Source of the DNA: Paenibacillus sp.
GTDB lineage: Bacteria; Bacillota; Bacilli; Paenibacillales; YIM-B00363
Length of the DNA: 64,000 nt
Direction of reading: 5' to 3'
Assembly (NCBI RefSeq): GCF_035645195.1
Contig: NZ_DASQNA010000050.1
Span: 47,300-111,299 of the forward strand
Positions 44,164-51,515 of this stretch are shown here, in pieces. The notes under the pieces were generated by a model that worked only from the letters and a program-made list of their open reading frames with translations, was not told the origin of the DNA and made no database searches. Both the position numbers and the translations under genes were made by a program. Within the stretch, counting starts at the first letter, position 1. Every line of letters starts with the position of its first letter.

Positions 44164-44337
44164 GTGCAAAAGGACTATGTATTCGCGGAATTGCCGAGCC
44201 AAGCGGTGCATCGGCTTCGGGAGTGGGAATCCGTGCTGAAGAACGAACTGGGCGAGGAAATTACGCTGATCGCTTACGAAAAAGAAACGCCCGGCGGCGA
44301 GTCGACCGCCTGCCGAGCGGATGTGGAGGGAAACTGA
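44164..44337 (+). CDS. Small hypothetical protein
   Basis: 57 residues if read from the GTG at 44164, ten bases behind AAGGAG; a GTG three codons earlier is too close. The sequence VQKDYVFAELPSQAVHRLRE continues with WESVLKNELGEEITLIAYEK, with no membrane segment or cysteine motif; it ends CRADVEGN. It looks like a small soluble helical protein. A second small gene begins two bases after its stop, with a shared terminator after that, so both are probably real. No family recognised. Confidence 0.55.
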   Translation: MQKDYVFAELPSQAVHRLREWESVLKNELGEEITLIAYEKETPGGESTACRADVEGN

Positions 44338-44338
44338 G

Positions 44339-44503
44339 ATGACGCAAGATACGAATCGAAATGAGGCGCCCCGCGGCGACGTGCGGTTCGAAGCGCCGCC
44401 CGCGAGGCTCGTCGCCGAACGCGAAGACGATGCCGACATCGAACAGGAGAACGAGCGCCTGAAAGCCGAGCGCCCGTACCCGCATTCCTGCGGCGGGGTA
44501 TAA
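44339..44503 (+). CDS. Small hypothetical charged protein
   Basis: 54 residues; the ATG has GGAGGG about eight bases upstream and starts within two bases of the previous stop. The sequence is hydrophilic (MTQDTNRNEAPRGDVRF, then EDDADIEQENERLKAERPYP) with a short helical stretch and a C-terminal HSCGGV. It is followed by an intrinsic terminator. No family recognised; possibly intrinsically disordered. Confidence 0.5.
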   Translation: MTQDTNRNEAPRGDVRFEAPPARLVAEREDDADIEQENERLKAERPYPHSCGGV

Positions 44504-44513
44504 TAACGCAACG

Positions 44514-44555
44514 AAGCCCTCGGCGGATGCGCGCGGCCCCGCGAGGGCTTTCTTT
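44514..44555 (+). terminator. Terminator of the small-gene pair
   Basis: AGCCCTCG and CGAGGGCT pair across a GC-rich loop, followed by TTCTTTG on the plus strand. It may also serve the convergent oxidoreductase gene. Confidence 0.7.
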
Positions 44556-44569
44556 GCCATGACTCTATG

Positions 44570-46603
44570 TTATGATTCCTCGTACTTCTCGACATCGACC
44601 CGGCCGGAGAAAAACACCGCGCCGCCGCCCATATCCGCGAGGCGGTCCGGCGTCAGCGCGTTGACGAGCCGCTTCGTTCCCGGGGCGTCCGCCCACAGCC
44701 CTTGGCTGACGACGACGCCCGGCAGCACGCCGTCGCCGCTTGCGACGGTCAGCACGCATTCGCCGCGGCCGTTCCACACCCGGATCCGGTCCCCGTCCCA
44801 AATGCCTCTCGCCTCCGCGTCGGCCCGGTTCATATGCAGCTTCGGCGTCTTCTCGAACGTGACGTGCTTCTCGTTGTTCGAGAACGTCGAGTTCAAGAAA
44901 TGATGGTTCGGGCCCGGAATGAAGACGAACGGCAGCGCTTCTTCCGCTTCGGCGTTCAGCGGCGTATACGTCGGCAGCGGCGGCAGTCCGCGATCAGCCA
45001 TCTGCCTCGAATACAGCTCGATTTTGCCGCTCGGCGTCGGCAGCTTGCCCGGCAGCGGCAGGCGCGCGCCGACCTTCGCGTAATGGTTTTCGACCAGCTC
45101 TTCGTAGCGAATCGATTCCCGGCCGAGCGCCTGACGGATCATCTCCTCGTCCGAATCCCGCAGCGGCGCGTCGTCGTAGCCCATCGCTTCCGCGAGCAGC
45201 CGGAACAGCTCCGTATTCGATTTCGCTTCCCCGTACCGCTCGATGACGGGCTGCTGCAATTGCATATACAAGTGCCAGTAGGAAGTATATATGTCCGTGT
45301 TTTCGAACGACGACGTCGCCGGCAGCACGAGATCCGCGTACGCCGCCGTCTCCGTCAGGAACAAGTCGTGCACGACCGTAAACAAATCGTCCCGCGCAAG
45401 GCCCGCCTTCACCTTGTTCGCCTCGGGCGCGACGACGACCGGGTTGCAGCCGTAGACGAACAGGGATCGCACCCGCGGCGCGCCCTCCAGCAGCTCGCGG
45501 CCGAGGCGATTCATGTTCACCGGAGGCGCGGACGCTTGCCGCAGCAAATCCGGCCGCTGCAGCGCGAACGAATCAATCTCGAAATAGCCGCTGTTCGACT
45601 TGATCGCGCCGCCGCCCTTGACCTGCCACTGCCCCGTCAACGCCGGCAAACACGAGATCGTCCGGACCGCCATGCCGCCGTTGTCGTGATGCTGCAGCCC
45701 GTTCCCGATGCGAATGAGAGACGGCGATACGGAGCCGTACAGCCTCGCCAGCCGGTATATATCCTCCGCCGGCACGCCGGTGATGCCGGCGGCCGTCTCG
45801 GGATCGTACGCCTTAACGTGCTCGCGCAGCTCCTCGCTGCCGACCGTGTGCGACGCAAGGAACGACTCGTCCGTCATCCCTTCGGCGAACAGCACGTGCA
45901 TCAGCGCCAGCGCGAGGGCGGCGTCGGTGCCCGGCCGGATCGGAATGAACCAGTCCGCCCATCGACCGGTCTGATTCTTATGCACGTCGATGACGACGAT
46001 CGTGGCGCCGTTCTTCCGGGCTTTCTCGGCGATGGCCACCTGATGCATATTGGTGCTGACCGCATTGACGCCCCAGAAGACGAAGAGCTTCGCATGAATC
46101 GTGTCTTCCGGGTCCGTGCCGAAACTGCCGCCCATCGTGTACCGATAGCCTTGCGAGCCCGCCGCGTTGCAGATCGTCCGGTCCAACTGTCTGGCGCCGA
46201 GCCGATGGAAGAAGCGCCGATCCATCCCTTCCGCGTTGATCAGGCCCATGTTGCCGTAGAAGCTGTAAGGCAGAATGCTCTCCGGGCCCTCGTCGCGGAT
46301 GAGCGCCTTCCAGCGCTCGGCGATCGTCGCGATCGCTTCGTCCCAGCCGATCCGTTCGAACCGGCCTTCCCCTTTGGTCCCGACCCGCTTCAACGGATAT
46401 TGCAGCCGCTTCGGATCGTACAATCTTTCGGGCATATGCCGCACCTTGTTGCAGATGTTGCCCTTCGTCACCGGGTGATCCGGATCGCCGTCGATGCGAA
46501 CGATCTTTCCTCCCGCTTTGTGCACGAGAAGCCCGCATTGATCCGGGCAATCGAGCGAACAGACCGATCGGAACACGCCGTCCGTTTGCGCCGCCATCGT
46601 CAT
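44570..46603 (-). CDS. Molybdopterin-dependent oxidoreductase (YyaE-like)
   Basis: 677 residues from ATG 46603 (GGAGAGGG upstream). The N-terminal 4Fe-4S motif is CSLDCPDQCGLLV with the fourth cysteine in KGNICNK. Bis-MGD binding regions follow (GPESILPYSFYGNMG, FFHRLGARQLDRTICNAAGS, KLFVFWGVNAVSTNMHQ), and the C-terminal molydopterin dinucleotide domain has PGPNHHFLNSTFSNNE and HMNRADAEARGIWDGDRIRV. Length and order match B. subtilis YyaE and BisC/FdhF relatives. Substrate is unknown. No accessory subunit is encoded next to it and there is no Tat signal, so it is a soluble cytoplasmic enzyme. Confidence 0.88.
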   Translation of the reverse strand: MTMAAQTDGVFRSVCSLDCPDQCGLLVHKAGGKIVRIDGDPDHPVTKGNICNKVRHMPERLYDPKRLQYPLKRVGTKGEGRFERIGWDEAIATIAERWKALIRDEGPESILPYSFYGNMGLINAEGMDRRFFHRLGARQLDRTICNAAGSQGYRYTMGGSFGTDPEDTIHAKLFVFWGVNAVSTNMHQVAIAEKARKNGATIVVIDVHKNQTGRWADWFIPIRPGTDAALALALMHVLFAEGMTDESFLASHTVGSEELREHVKAYDPETAAGITGVPAEDIYRLARLYGSVSPSLIRIGNGLQHHDNGGMAVRTISCLPALTGQWQVKGGGAIKSNSGYFEIDSFALQRPDLLRQASAPPVNMNRLGRELLEGAPRVRSLFVYGCNPVVVAPEANKVKAGLARDDLFTVVHDLFLTETAAYADLVLPATSSFENTDIYTSYWHLYMQLQQPVIERYGEAKSNTELFRLLAEAMGYDDAPLRDSDEEMIRQALGRESIRYEELVENHYAKVGARLPLPGKLPTPSGKIELYSRQMADRGLPPLPTYTPLNAEAEEALPFVFIPGPNHHFLNSTFSNNEKHVTFEKTPKLHMNRADAEARGIWDGDRIRVWNGRGECVLTVASGDGVLPGVVVSQGLWADAPGTKRLVNALTPDRLADMGGGAVFFSGRVDVEKYEES

Positions 46604-46631
46604 CTGGCATCCCTCTCCTTGCTTACCGTAA

Positions 46632-46664
46632 AATAAAAAGAAGCCCTGTGCGCCAAGGCTTCTG
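46632..46664 (-). terminator. Terminator of tRNA-Leu(CAG)
   Basis: AGAAGCC and GGCTTCT stem on the minus strand followed by TTTTATTTT, 18 bases after the tRNA. Confidence 0.85.
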
Positions 46665-46681
46665 TGCATTTGTATGTATGG

Positions 46682-46763
46682 TGCGGTCGGAGAGATTTGA
46701 ACTCTCACGCCTTGTGGGCACTGCCGCCTGAAGACAGCGTGTCTGCCGTTCCACCACGACCGC
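46682..46763 (-). tRNA. tRNA-Leu (anticodon CAG)
   Basis: 82 bases on the minus strand with acceptor GCGGTCG/CGACCGC, a long variable arm (class II) and T loop TTCAAAT. The anticodon loop reads TCTTCAGG, giving CAG for CUG codons. CCA is not encoded. Confidence 0.93.
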
Positions 46764-46865
46764 ATATCTCTTGGAGAGACAATAAAAATGATAGCACGCC
46801 CTCGAAAAAATGTAAAGAGGGGTTCCTTGGCTCGGACGGTCCGAAACGCCTCTCGGCGAAAACGC

Positions 46866-46901
46866 AAAAAAACCGGCCGCGCTGTTCGCGCAACCGGCTC
46901 T
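46866..46901 (-). terminator. Terminator of tRNA-Leu(GAG)
   Basis: AGCCGGTTGCGC pairs with GCGCGGCCGGTT (some G-U pairs) and runs into seven Ts on the minus strand. Confidence 0.85.
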
Positions 46902-46915
46902 TCCGTCCTGCGATA

Positions 46916-46997
46916 TGCGGTCGGAGGGATTTGAACCCTCACGCCCAGTGGGCACTACCCCCTCAAGATAGCGTGTCTGCCGTTCCACCACGACCGC
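46916..46997 (-). tRNA. tRNA-Leu (anticodon GAG)
   Basis: 82 bases on the minus strand, class II with variable arm. The anticodon loop reads TCTTGAGG, giving GAG for CUU/CUC codons. The acceptor stem is the same as in the neighbouring Leu tRNA. CCA is not encoded. Confidence 0.93.
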
Positions 46998-47075
46998 GTG
47001 CAAGAACAAATATACCCGATTGCGAAGCAAAAGTAAAGGCGGGGATCGCTGGCAACTGCGTCGGTCCGGATCTGC

Positions 47076-48905
47076 TTACGTCCGCGCTCCCGCCGCGATC
47101 ACGTTCCTGCGGGTCATCGCTTCGGTCTTCACGAAGCAGCTGTCGCACGACTTGCCGTGCGCGGCGCACAATACGCCTTCGGTTTCCCAGCAGTTGACGT
47201 CGGCGCGCCCGAAGGCGGGACATGAGCTGCAGATGCTTTCCGGCACGCAGCACATCTCGCTGCAAGCGCCGAGCGATTTCGGGGAATCGACTTGCGCGCG
47301 CCGCTTGGACGTGTACCAGTCCAAGAACGCTTGCACCATGTCCGGGTCGAGCTGCTGGCCGCCCGCCGATCGAAGCATTTGCAGCGTCTGATCGAACGTA
47401 AGCGGATCCCGGTAATTGCGCCCGTTCACTTTGGCGAGGAACAGCTGCACGACCGCGATGATGCGGGAGCCGATCGGGATGTCCGTCCCCTTCAGCCCCG
47501 CCGGGTAGCCGTGACCGTCCATCCGCTCGTGGTGGTGCCGGATGTACGAAGCCGTCCGCTCGTTCCCTGTCGCGAAAGAGACGATCAACGCGCTCACCTC
47601 GGCATGCAGCTTCATGAGCTCGAATTCCGCCTCCGTGTACTGGCCTTCCTTTTGAAACAAGTCGCTCGACAGCGCGATCGTGCCGATATGGCTCAGGTAC
47701 GCGGCTACGGCCACGTCCCGGATGACGTCGTCCGGCAAGCCGAGCTGACGGGCGATGATAATGCTGTACCGGCTCATCAATTCCGAATAGCCGATCGTGT
47801 TCGGACTGAGATCGTCCAGCAGTCTGGCGAGCGCCTGCAGCAGCGGAACGTAAGCTCCGGAGCCCCGCAAATACGACTTTTGAGCGCGGGCGAACTGCTC
47901 GTAATTTTGCGCCAGCGTTTGCAGAAACAGCAGCTTCCAGTATCTCTCCTGCATCGTCTTGAACCAAAACAGATAGTAATGACTGCCGAAGGAAACGTAC
48001 AAAACGTGCTTCATGCCGGCGTCTAGCATAGCGGCGGGCAGGTCGCCTTCGACGTCCTGCACTTTGCCGGCGGCGCCCCTTCCGCGGAAAGCCTCCAAGG
48101 CAGCCGCGTCGTCCGCGAGCTTCGCCGCGACGTCCGCCGCCGCGCCGGCCGACGACGCGACGCGGCACCTCGGCTGCGTGGCGTCGACGAGGCAGCCGCC
48201 GGCGGCTTTCAGCGTATTTAAGCAGAACGGCAAAATTTGCGCGAGCGCTTCGTTTTCCTCTAGAGCGATTTTGCTTAAGTTGACGATGGCGTTCTTCGAG
48301 GCCATGGCGATGTGGGCTTGCTCCTTGACCTGCTCCGCCTCGATCACCTCTTCCACCATCGGCCGCACGAAGTCCATCCACCGCTTCAGCTTCCGTTTGG
48401 CGCGGCGCGAAATGCGAAGCACCGGACCGAGCCGGATGACGCCCTTGCTGCTGATCGGCAGGACGAGCAGCGGCACTTCGCCTTCCTTCACGATGTCGAT
48501 GCCCTCGGTCAAAAACCGCTTCTCCGCCGTCGCCCCGGGCTTATAGACGTCCCCCTCGCTCTTCAGGAACGCGTTCGCGTTCGCGGCCGCCTTGCCGCCC
48601 CGAAATCGCGACGCCCGCAGCATCAGCTTGTCGTACCGTTCGTTCCGAATATAGAGCGCGTACGTCTGCGCTTCGAATTGGGCGCTCACCCCTTCGAGCA
48701 CGACCGACATTTTCTGATCGAAGTTCGGTTGGGCGCGAATTTTGTCCAGCCATTCGTACACGGCTTCCAGCTTCTTCACGCCCGCTCGGACTTTCGCGAT
48801 ATACCACGCCGCGGCGACGCAGATCAGCAGCAGCCCTCCCGCGGCTGCCGCAGCCCAAATCAGCTCGACCGCAAGCCGCGTGTCCAGTATGTCTGCCAGG
48901 TTCAT
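47076..48905 (-). CDS. Membrane-anchored GAF-like protein with degenerate HD-GYP domain and Cys-rich tail
   Basis: 609 residues, starting in an ATGA overlap with the upstream gene. One membrane segment (about 15-37) is followed by basic residues, placing the rest in the cytoplasm. A GAF-like region (about 60-330) precedes an HD-GYP-derived domain (about 385-540). The HD pair and following lysine are lost (AAYLSHIGTIAL instead of LLHDIGK), and the late aspartate is also gone (AVVQLFLAK). LHAEVSALIV and HHHERMDGHGYPAGLKG remain. It is probably a c-di-GMP-binding receptor rather than an enzyme. The tail is Cys-rich (CSEMCCVPESICSSCPAFGR, CWETEGVLCAAHGKSCDSC) and may bind metal. It is the last gene of the exopolysaccharide operon. 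Confidence 0.82.
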   Translation of the reverse strand: MNLADILDTRLAVELIWAAAAAGGLLLICVAAAWYIAKVRAGVKKLEAVYEWLDKIRAQPNFDQKMSVVLEGVSAQFEAQTYALYIRNERYDKLMLRASRFRGGKAAANANAFLKSEGDVYKPGATAEKRFLTEGIDIVKEGEVPLLVLPISSKGVIRLGPVLRISRRAKRKLKRWMDFVRPMVEEVIEAEQVKEQAHIAMASKNAIVNLSKIALEENEALAQILPFCLNTLKAAGGCLVDATQPRCRVASSAGAAADVAAKLADDAAALEAFRGRGAAGKVQDVEGDLPAAMLDAGMKHVLYVSFGSHYYLFWFKTMQERYWKLLFLQTLAQNYEQFARAQKSYLRGSGAYVPLLQALARLLDDLSPNTIGYSELMSRYSIIIARQLGLPDDVIRDVAVAAYLSHIGTIALSSDLFQKEGQYTEAEFELMKLHAEVSALIVSFATGNERTASYIRHHHERMDGHGYPAGLKGTDIPIGSRIIAVVQLFLAKVNGRNYRDPLTFDQTLQMLRSAGGQQLDPDMVQAFLDWYTSKRRAQVDSPKSLGACSEMCCVPESICSSCPAFGRADVNCWETEGVLCAAHGKSCDSCFVKTEAMTRRNVIAAGART

Positions 48906-51469
48906 TCCCCCGCCTCCCTTCGATCCGGTGTTTCGTCGTCGCACCACGCGACGTAGTCGCTCGTCCGGGACAAATGGACGAAGCCGCAGCGCCGCGCGGC
49001 CCGCCCTTCCGTCCCGCTTCCTCCGTCCAGACTGACGGCAAACAGCCGCAGTCCGCGTTTCTTTAGCATTTGCAGCGTGTTGATCTGGGCTTCGACCCAG
49101 CGGTCGGAGACCAGGGCGTCCCGCCAATCTTCCCAGAGGAAGCCGTCGAGATACTTGGCCGCCGCCGCGAGCGCGTGGAAGCCTCTGTTTTGCACGATCA
49201 TCAGCGACGGATGGCGCTCCTTGATTCCCGCCAGCAGCTCGAGGTAGCCTTGGATCAGCTCGTTCCGCAGCAGCGCGGAATCGATATGGTCGTCGATGTC
49301 GCCCACCGTATCTAAAAATACGGCATCGCACCCCAACGCGACGACGGTGCGGTCGATCTCGTCCAGCACAATCCGCCGATAACGCTCCCGCCGGATATCC
49401 ATCAAATACGAATCCCATTCCGGAAAGTGAACGCGTTCTCCGCCTCGGCGGAGGAAATCGCCGTCCTGCAGCTTTTCGCCCCTCGCGGCGTTCCATGTCG
49501 GCCATTCCATGACCGATACGTAGCCGGCAATTCGCGTTCCCGCCGACTGCAGCGTTCGCACGGCGGCTTGCGTCCAATGGTTCGGCTCGACGATCGCGAA
49601 GTCGTAGGCTTTCAAACGCTCAAGAATCGCGTCGTCGACGGCCCCATAGTAAATCATAAAACGATCGATTCGATCCGGAGCCGGCTTCGGACGGGCGCTT
49701 CTTCCCGCTTCCTCAAGCGCGCCGGCTTCTGCGGCCGCGGCTTCGGTCTTTCCTCGCATGTCCGAACGCGTTGACGCTTCCGTATAGATCAAACAAGTTT
49801 CGCACGATTTGCCGTGCAGCCTGCAGCGGTTCGCTTCGGTTTCCCAGCACGGGCGATCCCGCCGCCCGAAGGCCGGGCAGCCTTCGCACAGCTCGGAAGG
49901 GGTGCAGAGCAGATCCCAGCAGGCGGCGATCGGCTCGCGGTCAGACCGCGCCCCCTCCCGCTTCCGGGCGAGCCAGCGGATGAACGCGGCGACGGCCTCC
50001 GCATCGAGATGCAGGCCGGATAACGCCTCCAGCTTTTCGATCGCCTTGTCGAAAGGCAGCGGGTCCCGCCCCTTCCGACCGTGCACCGCCGCCAAAAACG
50101 TCTGCACGACGGCGATGACCCGAGCGCCGCGAGGGATGTCGTCCCCGGTTAACCGGTCGGGATATCCGCCCCCGTCGATCCGTTCATGGTGATGGCGAAT
50201 GGCCGCGGCCGTATCCCGGCTGCCCAAGACGGACTCGACGAGCAGGGCGCCTAGATCCGCATGCCGCTTCATCTGCTCGTATTCCGATTCCGCGAACCGC
50301 CCTTCCTTCGTCAGCAGCTCGACGGGAAGCGCCGCCGCGCCGATATTGCTGAGGTGAGCGGCCAGCGCGGTTCGCTGCACCTCTTCGTCCGGCCATCCGA
50401 GCTCCTTCGCGAGCACGGCCGCGTACCGGCTCATTTGCTCCGCATGCCCGACGGTCCAAGGGGTCATGCCGTCCAGCAAATCCGCGATCCGTTTCAGCGC
50501 GTCCGCCTTTCGGCCCGCACGAAAGGCGCCTTCGCGCTCGGCATAATAGCGCTCCGCCCCGCGGCAGCAAGCCTCCAGAAATTGCGCGGCCCGCTCCGCA
50601 TCCCAGCCGAACGGAAGCCGAACGGCGCGGAACGCCAGCCGCCGCGTGCCGGAGGGGGTTCGGTACCGGCAGCGGAACACGTGCCTTCGCGGGTTTTCCG
50701 CCGTCTCCGCGGCGACGCTCGCGCCCTCGTCCGCTTCCGGGCCCCCTTCGTCGAGCTCGATCGGCTCGAGATCCAGCGCGGCCGCGGCCAACCGGAAGCC
50801 ATGCCGCACGGCTTCCTCCGGGTCCGACACGAGCTGACTGAGCCTGCGCCACGCCTCGCCCGCGATGCCGGCTTCCTTCGCCTCTTCCTCCAGCCGATCG
50901 ACCTCCAGCGCCCAGCCGGCCATCGGAGCGATCGCGTCCGCCGCGCGAGCGGCCCGCTCCGCCGCCCTCCCGCCGCGCTTCGCGATCGGCCCCGCCAGCA
51001 CGAGCACCCGGTTCTCCGCCGCTGGAATTTGCAGCAGCAGCGCTCCTTCCTCGCGGATCCACGAGAACGGCCGGTCCACCGCGCGGTCCGCAGGCAGCGC
51101 CGCCGGCGGCAAATACGGCTCGCCGGCGTAGGGCACCAAACCGCTGTAGGACGGCGCGGCTTGCCCGACATCCGCCTTCGCATGCCGGATCGCCCTAAGC
51201 GTATATTTCCGTGCGGAACGATCCAACACGTAAAGCGCGTATACCGGCGCCTCAACGTATTGGGACAGTCCGTCCAGCAGCCACTGCGCGTTATTGTCGA
51301 AGCCGAGCTTCGGGTGCATCCGCGAGTGAAGACGGCGCAGCTCGGCCAGCTCCTCCGCCTGCCGCCGGCTCATTCGGCGCCATGCCATCGCCGCGGCGGC
51401 CGAGACGCAGGCGGCGATCCCGAGGACGAGCGCGGTGAGATCGACCGCATGTACGTTATCGTATGGCAC
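48902..51469 (-). CDS. Degenerate HD-GYP protein fused to a GH114/TM1410-like glycosidase domain
   Basis: 855 residues from a GTG at 51469 with GGGAGGG upstream. One N-terminal membrane segment (about 9-29) is followed by RRMSRRQ, so the rest should be cytoplasmic. A GAF-like region (about 55-310) is followed by an HD-GYP-like domain (about 335-470) with LAAHLSNIGAAAL in place of HDIGK but RHHHERIDGGGYP kept. A Cys-rich segment follows (CWDLLCTPSELCEGCPAFGR, HGKSCETC). Residues about 590-835 resemble GH114 endo-alpha-1,4-galactosaminidases: FMIYYGAVDDAILERLKAYD, GYVSVMEW, WDSYLMDIRRERYRRIVLDE and CDAVFLDTVGDID, with both expected acidic residues. The PelA hydrolase acts on a related polymer. 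A cytoplasmic glycosidase fused to a nucleotide receptor is unusual. Confidence 0.8.
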   Translation of the reverse strand: MPYDNVHAVDLTALVLGIAACVSAAAAMAWRRMSRRQAEELAELRRLHSRMHPKLGFDNNAQWLLDGLSQYVEAPVYALYVLDRSARKYTLRAIRHAKADVGQAAPSYSGLVPYAGEPYLPPAALPADRAVDRPFSWIREEGALLLQIPAAENRVLVLAGPIAKRGGRAAERAARAADAIAPMAGWALEVDRLEEEAKEAGIAGEAWRRLSQLVSDPEEAVRHGFRLAAAALDLEPIELDEGGPEADEGASVAAETAENPRRHVFRCRYRTPSGTRRLAFRAVRLPFGWDAERAAQFLEACCRGAERYYAEREGAFRAGRKADALKRIADLLDGMTPWTVGHAEQMSRYAAVLAKELGWPDEEVQRTALAAHLSNIGAAALPVELLTKEGRFAESEYEQMKRHADLGALLVESVLGSRDTAAAIRHHHERIDGGGYPDRLTGDDIPRGARVIAVVQTFLAAVHGRKGRDPLPFDKAIEKLEALSGLHLDAEAVAAFIRWLARKREGARSDREPIAACWDLLCTPSELCEGCPAFGRRDRPCWETEANRCRLHGKSCETCLIYTEASTRSDMRGKTEAAAAEAGALEEAGRSARPKPAPDRIDRFMIYYGAVDDAILERLKAYDFAIVEPNHWTQAAVRTLQSAGTRIAGYVSVMEWPTWNAARGEKLQDGDFLRRGGERVHFPEWDSYLMDIRRERYRRIVLDEIDRTVVALGCDAVFLDTVGDIDDHIDSALLRNELIQGYLELLAGIKERHPSLMIVQNRGFHALAAAAKYLDGFLWEDWRDALVSDRWVEAQINTLQMLKKRGLRLFAVSLDGGSGTEGRAARRCGFVHLSRTSDYVAWCDDETPDRREAGE

Positions 51470-51515
51470 GGTACGGTCTTCCCTCCCACTCTTCGACTCG
51501 TGATCGGAATGAAGC

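Noticed and set aside
47076..51469. Active c-di-GMP phosphodiesterases
   Set aside because: Both HD-GYP-like domains lack the HD dyad, the adjacent lysine and a later aspartate needed for the metal centre.
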